A DNA stretch of 29,568 bases from contig NZ_DJUR01000003.1 of NCBI RefSeq assembly GCF_002440555.1, positions 90,362 through 119,929 on the forward strand. The letters run 5' to 3'. A program made the position numbers and the translations under genes. The stretch comes from Aerococcus sp. UBA6277 (GTDB lineage Bacteria; Bacillota; Bacilli; Lactobacillales; Aerococcaceae). This document shows, one piece after another, positions 10,383 through 18,021 of the stretch (positions are counted from its first letter, which is position 1; each line of letters starts with the position of its first letter). Under the pieces are notes generated by a model. The model saw only the letters and a program-made list of their open reading frames with translations, did no database searches and was not told where the DNA came from.

Positions 10383-10436
10383 GTGGGATCTCAAAAGCCA
10401 GTGAAGGGAAGTGGGGCTTAGGTCTCACTTTTTTTT
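10383..10436 (+). terminator. terminator of tRNA-Gly with two competing stems
   Basis: AAGTGGGG (10409-10416) pairs with TCTCACTT (10423-10430, with G-T pairs), followed by a run of T through 10436. The 3' strand GGTCTCAC (10421-10428) can instead pair over 8 bp with GTGGGATC (10383-10390), with AAGCC/GGCTT stacking inside. Both folds end at the same T-tract, so termination is likely either way. Confidence 0.75.
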
Positions 10437-10457
10437 GCTAAAATTTCAGTAGAGAAA

Positions 10458-10488
10458 TTGAGGAAATAAGTCTAAAAATCAGTATAAT
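10458..10488 (+). promoter_or_regulatory. probable promoter of rnhA
   Basis: A perfect -10 TATAAT lies at 10483-10488. The best -35 is TTGAGG at 10458-10463 with a long 19-base spacer, so the -10 is the stronger part of the call. It lies just after the tRNA terminator and 65 bases before the rnhA start. Confidence 0.5.
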
Positions 10489-10552
10489 CAATTCAGATAG
10501 ATATCAAAATATCACCATTTTACAAGAATAGAAAGCGAGCGGTTGACTAACT

Positions 10553-11215
10553 ATGGCAAAATTTTATGCAGTGAAAAAAGGAAAAACACCAGGAATCTAC
10601 AAGACCTGGCCTGACTGTCAGAAACAAGTTAAAGGCTTTTCGGGTGCCGTCTATAAGTCATTTACTAGCCTAGAAGAGGCAGAAGCCTTTATGGGTAATG
10701 GGGCACAACCGGTGTCTAAAACGAGTCAAGGGGAAGAAATCCGCTGGTTAACAAAAGACGGTAAAAACGGCCAGGTTGATGCTGATACCATGTCCGTTTA
10801 TGTAGACGGTTCTTTCGATAAAAAATCTGGTTATTTTGGCTACGGGGGTGTAGTCTTATTTCAGGATACGATCAAAACTTACAAGGGTGGTCGTAACACG
10901 GAAGGATTAGCTAAAATGCGGAATGTAGCCGGTGAAATTATCGCGGCGATGCATGCGGTTAAAATTGCACAAAAATCAGGGGTTAAAAATCTTGTGATTT
11001 ACCATGATTATATGGGGATCGCTGAGTGGGCCCTAAAATCTTGGCAGGCCAAAAATGATTATACCAAGGAATATCAGGACTATATGCAAGAGCAGGCCAA
11101 GAATCTAGCTATCGGATTTGTGAAAATCGCAGCCCACACAGGTAATCAATATAATGAGGACGCTGACCAATTAGCTAAAGACGGGATTCGCCAAGCCAAA
11201 TCAGCCAATAAATAA
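10553..11215 (+). CDS. rnhA: ribonuclease HI with N-terminal hybrid-binding domain
   Basis: RNase HI cleaves the RNA strand of RNA-DNA hybrids and so removes R-loops and primers. Residues 1-48 form the small hybrid-binding domain (FYAVKKGKTPGIY ... WPDCQKQVKGFSGAVYKSF). A linker leads to the catalytic domain from about residue 78. The metal-binding DEDD set is visible as D85 (VYVDGSFD), E128 (AGEIIAA), D152 (IYHDY) and D205 (NEDADQLA), with the loop histidine H195 (AAHTG). The protein is 220 residues, typical for the two-domain Firmicutes form. The ribosome binding site is weak (GAAAGCGAG), but ATG 10553 begins the conserved domain directly. It follows the tRNA-Gly terminator and precedes lspA by 58 bases. 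Confidence 0.93.
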   Translation: MAKFYAVKKGKTPGIYKTWPDCQKQVKGFSGAVYKSFTSLEEAEAFMGNGAQPVSKTSQGEEIRWLTKDGKNGQVDADTMSVYVDGSFDKKSGYFGYGGVVLFQDTIKTYKGGRNTEGLAKMRNVAGEIIAAMHAVKIAQKSGVKNLVIYHDYMGIAEWALKSWQAKNDYTKEYQDYMQEQAKNLAIGFVKIAAHTGNQYNEDADQLAKDGIRQAKSANK

Positions 11216-11273
11216 GCTAGAATAATGGTAAAATATATTTAAACAATATCGGCCGAGCGGCTCAGGAGGATTT

Positions 11274-11747
11274 ATGTTACTGAATTATCTATTAATTGCA
11301 ATTTTAGTTGGTATTGACCAAATCGTGAAGTATTGGACAGTGGCCAATTTTGCTGTCAATGAAGGGCAAGATTTCATACCAGGCATTCTTTCCTTCTTTT
11401 ATATCCAAAATGATGGCGCTGCTTGGGGAATTTTCTCAGGGCAAATGTGGCTATTTTATATCATTACTGTTGCTGTTGTGGCAGTCCTCGTCTATATGCT
11501 CCACAAGGAAGCTAAAGGCGCGCCGCTACTGGCTATAGGCCTTTCCTTTATGATTGCAGGAGCCTTGGGTAACTTTATCGACCGCCTGCATTTAAAATAC
11601 GTGATCGACACGTTTCGATTAGAATTTATGGATTTTCCAATATTTAATGTAGCGGATGTTTGGCTAACCATTGGTGTCATTATGATGATTGTCTACATGA
11701 TTATTACACCTGAAGACCAATTGGAAAAAAGAACCGCTAACAAGTGA
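11274..11747 (+). CDS. lspA: lipoprotein signal peptidase (signal peptidase II)
   Basis: LspA is a polytopic membrane aspartyl protease that cleaves the signal peptide of lipoproteins after Lgt lipidation. The protein is 157 residues with four hydrophobic segments (about 3-20, 57-76, 83-100 and 126-144). Conserved motifs are QNDGAAWGIF (45-54), GNFIDR (99-104), and the two catalytic aspartates D112 (VIDTF) and D128 (FNVADVW). AGGAGG at 11263-11268 lies 5 bases before the ATG. A TAAAAT hexamer at 11229-11234 could be a -10 box, but I see no good -35. The stop TGA overlaps the Shine-Dalgarno of the pseudouridine synthase gene, an lspA-rluD pairing that is common in Gram-positive bacteria. Confidence 0.95.
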   Translation: MLLNYLLIAILVGIDQIVKYWTVANFAVNEGQDFIPGILSFFYIQNDGAAWGIFSGQMWLFYIITVAVVAVLVYMLHKEAKGAPLLAIGLSFMIAGALGNFIDRLHLKYVIDTFRLEFMDFPIFNVADVWLTIGVIMMIVYMIITPEDQLEKRTANK

Positions 11748-11761
11748 GGAGTGTCATTTTG
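11746..11761 (+). promoter_or_regulatory. ribosome binding site and TTG start for the pseudouridine synthase
   Basis: GAGGAG at 11746-11751 is followed, after 7 bases, by TTG at 11759-11761. This supports TTG over the upstream in-frame GTG at 11744, which would overlap the Shine-Dalgarno itself. The lspA stop is at 11745-11747. Confidence 0.7.
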
Positions 11762-12712
11762 ACAGAAGAAAAGACAGTATTTAATTATACTTATACGGGT
11801 GAGGACGGCTTGCGTTTAGACCAATTCGTCACTAACCAATTGACAGACGAAAGCCGGACTACAATCAAAAAATGGATCAAAGACAAATTGGTCACAGTAA
11901 ACGGCAAGGTGGCTAAAGCGTCACAATCCTTGGTTAATGGAGATTTAATCGGAGTTGAGAAACCGGCGCCTGCTGAAGCGGAAGAATTTAAACCAGTAGC
12001 CGAAAAGATGGCTTTAGATATCGTATTTGAAGATGACGACATTTTGGTGGTAAATAAACCGGCAAACCTAGTCGTGCATCCTTCCGTGAATCACCCAACT
12101 AATACCTTAGTGAATGGTTTGTTATACCATGTACAGGAAAATGGGTCGCAACTAGCAGTTGGTCGCGAGTCTTTTAGACCAGGTATCGTCCATCGATTAG
12201 ACAAGGACACCACCGGATTACTAGTGGTCGCTAAATCACAAGCAGCCCTTGAAAATCTAACTAAACAAGTGGCCAACCACCAAATGACACGAATCTACGC
12301 TGGTTTAGTCTACGGTGAAATCTTTGAAGCGGGCGGGACCATTGATGCACCAATCCGCCGTCATGAAAAAGACCGGTTGAAATTTGAAACCAACGAAGCC
12401 GGTCGTCACGCAGTTACGCATTTCACGGTAAAACACCGGTACGTAGGGTATACCTTGGTCAACTTCCAATTGGAAACAGGTAGAACCCATCAAATTCGTG
12501 TTCATGCTAACTTTATCAACCACCCAATCGTGGATGATCCCTTGTATGCAAGACAATATAAGGAGCGGTTCTTCAGTGATAATGGCCAATTATTACATGC
12601 CCACCGCTTAGAATTAGAACATCCAGTCACAGGTGAACACATGGTCTTTGATGCGCCAATTCCTGATCATTTCCAGGAGGTATTACATCAGTTGACATTT
12701 AAGGGTGTATAA
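11759..12712 (+). CDS. 23S rRNA-type pseudouridine synthase, RluA/RluD family
   Basis: This 317-residue protein has the two-domain layout of the RluD branch. An N-terminal S4 RNA-binding domain (about residues 15-70, GLRLDQFV ... TVNGKVAKASQSL) is followed by the RluA-type catalytic domain with HRLDKDTTGLL, whose Asp (about residue 148) is the catalytic nucleophile. TGRTHQIRVH and HRLELEHP are further family motifs. Such enzymes isomerise uridines to pseudouridine in large-subunit rRNA; which uridine is modified cannot be read from the sequence. In Bacillus the gene next to lspA is the rluD-like ylyB. The start is TTG with GAGGAG overlapping the lspA stop, so translation is coupled to lspA. 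Confidence 0.92.
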   Translation: MTEEKTVFNYTYTGEDGLRLDQFVTNQLTDESRTTIKKWIKDKLVTVNGKVAKASQSLVNGDLIGVEKPAPAEAEEFKPVAEKMALDIVFEDDDILVVNKPANLVVHPSVNHPTNTLVNGLLYHVQENGSQLAVGRESFRPGIVHRLDKDTTGLLVVAKSQAALENLTKQVANHQMTRIYAGLVYGEIFEAGGTIDAPIRRHEKDRLKFETNEAGRHAVTHFTVKHRYVGYTLVNFQLETGRTHQIRVHANFINHPIVDDPLYARQYKERFFSDNGQLLHAHRLELEHPVTGEHMVFDAPIPDHFQEVLHQLTFKGV

Positions 12713-12725
12713 TTAATGAAAAGCT

Positions 12726-12754
12726 TTGCAAAAGGGGAGATACTTTAGTAAAAT
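12726..12754 (+). promoter_or_regulatory. promoter of yneF-like gene
   Basis: A -35 TTGCAA (12726-12731), a 17-base spacer and a -10 TAAAAT (12749-12754) lie between the pseudouridine synthase and YneF genes, suggesting YneF is transcribed on its own. Confidence 0.65.
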
Positions 12755-12790
12755 TTTATCTTGTAAACAGATGAGAGGAGTGTAGAGACT

Positions 12791-13021
12791 ATGCTAAGTA
12801 CAGGAGCTTGGATTTTAATCGTAATTATCGCAGCTATTTTAGGTGCTGTTGGGGGATTCTTTATCGCCCGTAAATATATGGTGAACTATTTTGAAGAAAA
12901 TCCACCAATTTCTGATGACATGATTCGTTCAATGATGATGTCAATGGGTCAAAAACCTTCAGAAAAACGTGTGCGTCAAATCACACAATCTATGAGGAAA
13001 ACGAGCAAAAAATCGAAATAA
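12791..13021 (+). CDS. yneF: YneF family (UPF0154) small membrane protein
   Basis: This 76-residue protein has one N-terminal transmembrane helix (about residues 6-26, rich in I, L, A and G) followed by FIARKYM and the highly conserved segment [28 protein letters not shown], which defines the UPF0154/YneF family found across Firmicutes. The C-terminus is basic (KTSKKSK). The function of the family is unknown. AGAGGAG at 12774-12780 lies 10 bases before the ATG. It has its own promoter and is followed by a strong hairpin, so it is probably monocistronic. Confidence 0.93.
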   Translation: MLSTGAWILIVIIAAILGAVGGFFIARKYMVNYFEENPPISDDMIRSMMMSMGQKPSEKRVRQITQSMRKTSKKSK

Positions 13022-13059
13022 TGAGATTAAAGCGCCACCAAGCGCTTAATATCAACAGT

Positions 13060-13091
13060 AGCCTCCGCAGCTAATAAGGTATGCGGAGGCT
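13060..13091 (+). terminator. strong hairpin after yneF, likely terminator
   Basis: A perfect 10-bp GC-rich stem (AGCCTCCGCA at 13060-13069, TGCGGAGGCT at 13082-13091) has a 12-base loop. The T-tract is short and broken (GTTTCGTTG), so termination strength is uncertain. A smaller inverted repeat, AAGCGC/GCGCTT (13030-13047), precedes it. Confidence 0.6.
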
Positions 13092-13195
13092 GTTTCGTTG
13101 TCTAACCAAATTTTTTATCTATATGCGGGTATTAATTTTCGCAATTGGTCAAGATTTGGTAGATAATAGGTGAGTATTTATTTAGGAGGGAAGAA

Positions 13196-14965
13196 ATGTT
13201 TTCAATTTTTAAAAAATTGGGTTGGTTTTTTAAATTGCGGTGGAAGAGCTATGCCTTTGGGATAACGGCATTGGTTACCTGTGCTATTTTATCAGCTATG
13301 ACCCCTAGAATTGTAGGGAATATGGTAGACCAATTAGCAACAGGCTCTTTAACTGGGCAATTATTAATCACTCAAACAGGCCTTATTTTATTATTGACTA
13401 TTATTATGTATGTACTTCGTTACGGTTGGCGGACGGTTATTTTTGGCAATTCGACTTTACTAGAATCGATTATGCGTAATCGTTTGTTTAGTCATTTTAC
13501 AAAAATGGATGCCACTTTTTACCATAAATATCGGACGGGGGACTTGATGGCCCATGCCACAAACGACTTAGCGGCCTTGCGATTTGTTGCTGGTGGGGGA
13601 ATTCTGACCTTAACGGATTCTATCTCCATTTCTGTTGTGACCTTGTTCTCTATGTTTGTCTTAATTGACTGGCAATTAACCCTAGTGACCATCCTGCCAT
13701 TCCCTATTCTAATTGTGGTGGCCCGTGTTCTGGGTCGAATCATTAACAAGCGGTTCCGTAAATCGCTTGAAGCTTTTTCAAGTTTAAATGACGAAGTCCA
13801 AGAAAATGTTTCTGGGATGAAAGTCATCAAAACGTTCGGTGAAGAAGAAGACTACTACCAAGACTTCGTTGAAAAAACAGACCAGGTTGTCGAAATGAAC
13901 CGTAAAGTTTACCAAGCAGATGCGGCTTACACGCCAATGATTGAGATTATCACTGGTTTAACTTATGTATTGACCATCTTCTTTGGGACTTACTTTATCC
14001 AAAACGGTCGGATAACAGTCGGTGACTTGATTGCCTACATTTCTTACTTGTCTATGATGGCTTGGCCTTTAATTGCGGTCGGTCACCTAGTCAATACGCT
14101 TGAGCGTGGTAACGCATCGTGGGACCGGGTGTCTGAATTATTGAACGAGCAGCCGGCTATCGTTGAAGCTGATCAAGCTATTACAACGCCGATTCAAGGG
14201 GATATCCATTTTGACGTTCAGAAATTTGCCTACCCAGATGATGGCCGGACGAAATTATCGGATACGCGTTTTCACCTGAAAGAGGGCAATATGCTTGGTG
14301 TAGTTGGTCGTACTGGGTCTAGCAAAACGACAATCTTCAAGTTGTTGATGCGTGATTATGACCAATACGAAGGTCAAATTACCTATGACGGCAAAGATAT
14401 CAAAGATTTCAGTCTAAATACACTATCTTCAGCAATCGGATATGTACCGCAAACGAATTTCCTGTTTTCAAATACGATTTTAGAAAACATTCGTTTTGGG
14501 AATCCAAACCTATCTGAAGAAGAAGTCATTCACTATGCCAAAGTAGCGGATATCCACGAAGACATCATGAAATTCCCTGAAGGCTACCAAACGGAAGTCG
14601 GGGAACGTGGGGTGTCTTTATCAGGAGGGCAAAAACAACGGATTGCTATTGCTCGTGCCTTAGCGGTTGACCCAGAATACTTAATTATGGACGACTCCTT
14701 ATCTGCGGTAGACGCGCAAACAGAAGAAAATATCTTGACCAATTTACGTCAAGAACGAGCCAATAAAACAACAATTATTGCGGCTCAGCGTCTGTCTTCA
14801 GTGATGCATGCAGAAGAAATCATTGTCATGGACAAAGGGACGATTATTGAACGCGGTAAACATAGCGAATTAGTCCATGAAGACGGATGGTATGCCCATA
14901 CTTATAACCAACAACAATTACAAAGAAAAATTAGTGAAGGTGGTGATTCTGATGGAGAAATCTAG
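13196..14965 (+). CDS. heterodimeric ABC exporter, subunit with degenerate ATP site (LmrC/BmrC/YheI-like)
   Basis: This 589-residue half transporter has a six-helix membrane domain (about residues 15-300) and a C-terminal ATPase domain. It pairs with the next gene. Its own ATP-binding motifs deviate: Walker A reads GRTGSSKTT, with Ser376 where Gly precedes the Lys (codon AGC at 14321-14323); the catalytic Glu after Walker B is Asp500 (LIMDDSLS); and the switch His is Gln531 (AAQRLSS). Its signature LSGGQ (475-479) is intact. Asp in place of the Glu is typical of the inactive-site partner in heterodimeric exporters such as LmrCD, BmrCD and TM287/288; the Walker A serine is less usual. Substrates are unknown, though the family exports drugs and lipids. 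AGGAGGG precedes the ATG. It overlaps the next gene by 14 bases. Confidence 0.92.
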   Translation: MFSIFKKLGWFFKLRWKSYAFGITALVTCAILSAMTPRIVGNMVDQLATGSLTGQLLITQTGLILLLTIIMYVLRYGWRTVIFGNSTLLESIMRNRLFSHFTKMDATFYHKYRTGDLMAHATNDLAALRFVAGGGILTLTDSISISVVTLFSMFVLIDWQLTLVTILPFPILIVVARVLGRIINKRFRKSLEAFSSLNDEVQENVSGMKVIKTFGEEEDYYQDFVEKTDQVVEMNRKVYQADAAYTPMIEIITGLTYVLTIFFGTYFIQNGRITVGDLIAYISYLSMMAWPLIAVGHLVNTLERGNASWDRVSELLNEQPAIVEADQAITTPIQGDIHFDVQKFAYPDDGRTKLSDTRFHLKEGNMLGVVGRTGSSKTTIFKLLMRDYDQYEGQITYDGKDIKDFSLNTLSSAIGYVPQTNFLFSNTILENIRFGNPNLSEEEVIHYAKVADIHEDIMKFPEGYQTEVGERGVSLSGGQKQRIAIARALAVDPEYLIMDDSLSAVDAQTEENILTNLRQERANKTTIIAAQRLSSVMHAEEIIVMDKGTIIERGKHSELVHEDGWYAHTYNQQQLQRKISEGGDSDGEI

Positions 14966-16763
14966 TCCAACAAAGTTTTCATTAGCTGACCAAGTGCGGA
15001 TCTTCAAAGGCATTATCGGCTTTGGGAAACCGCATTGGCTACCCTTTGCCTTATCCCTTGTGGCAACAGCAATCGTTGCAGCCATTTCAGCTTATCTACC
15101 CATTATCATCCAACGGTATTTGGATGAAGTGTTGGGGACCAATTCAGCAACCCTACAAGTGACGATACAGGTCGCAGCCTTTTATTTTGGCTTAACCCTA
15201 TTAAAAGTAGCGGTGTATTACTTTAGAGACTTTACCTTCAAATTGACGGCAGAAAAAACAGTAGCCAATATGCGAAATACGATTTATCAAAAAGTAGTGC
15301 ACTTGGGTATGCGGTATTTTGATCAAACACCAAACGGTTCAGTGGTATCACGGGTGACAAATGATACCGAAACCATTAAAGAGTTCTGGCAAGTATTCCT
15401 GTCATTCTTCGACGGTTTATTGAATATTGTGGCTATTACTTATGCCATGTTTACCCTAGATGCTGGTTTGGCCCTTGTATTTATGGGCTTTGTACCGGTA
15501 ATGTTTATTTTGATTTATATCTACCAACGTCAATCGACTTTTATTTATGGCCGAATGCGGGTAGCTTTATCTACTTTGAACGCGAAATTAAGCGAGTCTA
15601 TTTCTGGGATGAATATTATTCAAAACTATGGTCAACAAAAACGTATCATGCAAGAATTCGATGACGTTAACCAGACTTATGTAAGGGCTCGTGTAGGTAT
15701 GTTCAAAATGAATGCCTTATTATTACAGCCAGCAATCAACTTACTTGAAGCCATCGCCTTGGTGCTTGTCTTGTTTATTTTTGGTTTCCAAGACTTGCAA
15801 GGGGTAGCCATTAATGTCGGGGTCGTATATGCCTTTACTTCTTACGCGAAATCCTTTTTCCAACCGATGGGCCAAATGATGGATTCCCTATCAATCTTCC
15901 AAGATGGTATGGTATCTGGATCGCGGGTATTGGCCTTGCTAGACAATCCAGAAATGGCGCCAGTTTCTAATCCAGGCGCAGATGGTAAAGTGACTGAAGG
16001 GCATATTCAAATTAAAGACTTGTCATTTTCATATGACGAGAAAAAACAAGTCTTACATAATATCAATATCGATATTAAACCGGGACAAACAGTGGCCTTT
16101 GTTGGCCAAACTGGTTCAGGTAAATCGTCGATTATCAATGTCTTGATGCGGTTCTATGAATTCAACCAAGGGGACATTTTAATTGATGGTCAATCTATTA
16201 AAGATATCCCGCTAACGCAACTGAGAGAAGATATCGGCTTAGTCTTACAAGACTCTTTCATGTTCTACGGGGATATCGCTGAAAATATCCGACTGCACGG
16301 AGACTATTCTGATGATATGGTCAAAGCCGCAGCCCAATTCGTCAAAGCTGATGACTTTATCGAGTCCCTTGATGACGGCTATCACGCCAAAGTAATTGAA
16401 GGCGGGGCAGCATTCTCGACAGGGCAAAAACAATTGTTATCATTTGCCCGGTCAATCTTACGAGAACCTAAAATCTTGGTATTAGACGAAGCGACAGCCA
16501 ATATCGATACCGAAACAGAGCAGAAAATCCAATCTGGTTTAGCTAATATGCGGCTAGGTCGGACAACCATTATCATCGCCCATCGTTTATCAACAATTAA
16601 AGATGCAGACCAAATTATTGTCCTTAAAAATGGCCACATCATCGAGCACGGAAACCATGACGACTTGATTGCACAAGGTGGCACATATTATAATATGTAT
16701 CAGTTGCAGACCTATTCGGATGCACATCAAGATATAGATGAAGGGGAAACCGATGATTTATAA
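14952..16763 (+). CDS. heterodimeric ABC exporter, subunit with canonical ATP site (LmrD/BmrD/YheH-like)
   Basis: This partner half transporter is 603 residues from ATG 14952, chosen because AAGGTGGTG at 14937-14945 lies 6 bases upstream. An in-frame ATG at 14877 would sit deep inside the previous gene without a ribosome site. It has six membrane helices, then an ATPase domain with canonical Walker A GQTGSGKSS, Walker B LVLDEAT (D512, E513) and switch H544 (IIAHRLST). Its signature is altered to FSTGQ (488-492) instead of LSGGQ. In the head-to-tail dimer, this subunit's Walker motifs meet the intact LSGGQ of the partner, giving one working site, while FSTGQ faces the partner's degenerate motifs. 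The pair therefore looks like a single functional exporter. The stop overlaps the plsC start by 11 bases. Confidence 0.93.
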   Translation: MEKSSPTKFSLADQVRIFKGIIGFGKPHWLPFALSLVATAIVAAISAYLPIIIQRYLDEVLGTNSATLQVTIQVAAFYFGLTLLKVAVYYFRDFTFKLTAEKTVANMRNTIYQKVVHLGMRYFDQTPNGSVVSRVTNDTETIKEFWQVFLSFFDGLLNIVAITYAMFTLDAGLALVFMGFVPVMFILIYIYQRQSTFIYGRMRVALSTLNAKLSESISGMNIIQNYGQQKRIMQEFDDVNQTYVRARVGMFKMNALLLQPAINLLEAIALVLVLFIFGFQDLQGVAINVGVVYAFTSYAKSFFQPMGQMMDSLSIFQDGMVSGSRVLALLDNPEMAPVSNPGADGKVTEGHIQIKDLSFSYDEKKQVLHNINIDIKPGQTVAFVGQTGSGKSSIINVLMRFYEFNQGDILIDGQSIKDIPLTQLREDIGLVLQDSFMFYGDIAENIRLHGDYSDDMVKAAAQFVKADDFIESLDDGYHAKVIEGGAAFSTGQKQLLSFARSILREPKILVLDEATANIDTETEQKIQSGLANMRLGRTTIIIAHRLSTIKDADQIIVLKNGHIIEHGNHDDLIAQGGTYYNMYQLQTYSDAHQDIDEGETDDL

Positions 16764-17418
16764 TATTTTACTGACTTTAATATCCTGGTTTATCCAGTTA
16801 ATTAATGGTCCAACCAAGATTGATATTGATGAGGCCTTCGATCCAGAAGCCAATTACCTAGTAGTTGGCCCTCACCGTTCAATCCTTGATCCAATCTTTA
16901 TTGCCATGGCATTACGTCCTAAGCAAATAGCCTTTATGGCGAAGAAAGAATTATTAGCCAATAAATTTTTAGCCTGGTTCTTCACAACCATCAACATCAT
17001 TCCAGTTGACCGTGAAAATCCTAGCGCCTCAACCATTAAACAAGCCGTTCGAACCATCAAAGAAGGCGAGAAATATGTTGGGCTTTTCCCAACTGGCTCT
17101 CGTTATTCAGATGAAATCAAAGACGGTGCCGTTTCAATGGCTAAGATGGGCAAGGCAGAAATTTTGCCTGTTACCTACCAAGGCCCAATTGGTATTCGTG
17201 ATTTATTCACTTGGAAAACAACCAACCGTGCCAAAGTGCGTGTAGGTAAACCAATCCAATTACCGGATGTTAAACGATTAAGCGATGAAGACAACAAGGC
17301 AATCAATCAAGCCATAAAAGATGCTTTCATCGAAAATGACCGTATTCTAGATCCAAATTATACTTACGATCTAGCCGGTGTAGTCGCTAAACGCGAAGCT
17401 AAAGAAGCTAAGAAATAA
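16753..17418 (+). CDS. plsC: 1-acyl-sn-glycerol-3-phosphate acyltransferase family protein (PlsC-like)
   Basis: PlsC enzymes acylate lysophosphatidate to phosphatidate at the membrane. The start ATG 16753 is preceded by AAGGGG (16740-16745), which gives 221 residues beginning with a hydrophobic segment (MIYNILLTLISWFIQ). An earlier in-frame ATG at 16738 has no ribosome site. The catalytic HX4D motif is present as H41 and D46 in GPHRSILDP. The usual NHX4D asparagine is replaced by Pro, and the FPEGTRS substrate motif reads FPTGSRYS. Similar FPSGSR-type variants are known to me from other Lactobacillales PlsC proteins, so I expect activity, but substrate preference could differ. The gene overlaps the ABC exporter gene and is probably translated from the same message. 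Confidence 0.87.
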   Translation: MIYNILLTLISWFIQLINGPTKIDIDEAFDPEANYLVVGPHRSILDPIFIAMALRPKQIAFMAKKELLANKFLAWFFTTINIIPVDRENPSASTIKQAVRTIKEGEKYVGLFPTGSRYSDEIKDGAVSMAKMGKAEILPVTYQGPIGIRDLFTWKTTNRAKVRVGKPIQLPDVKRLSDEDNKAINQAIKDAFIENDRILDPNYTYDLAGVVAKREAKEAKK

Positions 17419-17479
17419 GTTTAGCGGTCAAGGGATGCGTTCTACATAGGCGGGAAGATTTCTAAGAAAGGATGATAAG

Positions 17480-17971
17480 ATGACAAGAGCCACCTTTTGG
17501 AAACAAGTTTTCTTGCACACCATTCAAAACATTAAACTGTACGTGGGCGCAGAAGCCAAATTATTACTCTTAACCGTCATCATTTATGGTGTAGGATTTT
17601 GGGTCTTAGACATTCAATTGGCCTGGTTAATGGCTATTGGGATTAGTCTAGTGGCCTTACTACCAGTCATTGGTGCAGGGGTTGTCTTTATTCCTTGGAT
17701 ACTGATTGAATGGTTGCAGGGGGATACCCAAGTAGGTTGGTGGCTATTTGCTATTTACCTGGGTGTTGAATTATTGACCGAAATCTTGCAGCCATTACTC
17801 ATCGGTAAAGATTTAAAACTACCTTTTTGGTTGCCGATAGTCGTAACATTAATGTGTACTGTCGCCTTTAACTTATTTGGGGTCATGGTCGCGGGGATAG
17901 TCATTCCGTTGATATCAGCCTATTTTCAAGTAAAAGAAATCGAACGCGCTGAAATCTATGACAACAAATAA
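17480..17971 (+). CDS. AI-2E/PerM (YtvI-like) family membrane protein, half length
   Basis: This 163-residue very hydrophobic protein has about four to five membrane segments. The central stretch LLPVIGAGVVFIPWILIEW with the following LQGDTQ, and EILQPLLIGKDLKLPF, resemble the conserved C-terminal half of AI-2E/PerM family proteins such as Bacillus YtvI. Full-length members have about 350 residues, and here the N-terminal half is missing. It is not a visible truncation: only 61 bases separate it from plsC, and it has its own start with AAAGGA at 17467-17472 and a good terminator after it. Family members include transporters of small molecules or ions, but no substrate can be assigned. It is probably the last gene of the ABC-ABC-plsC unit. 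Confidence 0.7.
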   Translation: MTRATFWKQVFLHTIQNIKLYVGAEAKLLLLTVIIYGVGFWVLDIQLAWLMAIGISLVALLPVIGAGVVFIPWILIEWLQGDTQVGWWLFAIYLGVELLTEILQPLLIGKDLKLPFWLPIVVTLMCTVAFNLFGVMVAGIVIPLISAYFQVKEIERAEIYDNK

Positions 17972-17979
17972 TCAAAACG

Positions 17980-18009
17980 AGAGATCTGTATAAAAGCAGG
18001 TCTCTTTTT
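17980..18009 (+). terminator. terminator after the PerM-like gene
   Basis: A 9-bp stem with one G-T pair (AGAGATCTG at 17980-17988, CAGGTCTCT at 17997-18005) is followed by TTTT. It ends the ABC exporter/plsC transcription unit. Confidence 0.85.
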
Positions 18010-18021
18010 AATTTGTAAAGG

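Noticed and set aside
10371..10436. T-box-like leader before rnhA
   Set aside because: It lacks the conserved T-box sequence and specifier structure, and follows a tRNA directly; a tRNA terminator explains it better.
14877..14951. Upstream ATG for the second ABC subunit
   Set aside because: It would overlap the first subunit by 89 bases without a Shine-Dalgarno; ATG 14952 has AAGGTGGTG in front and fits the family N-terminus.
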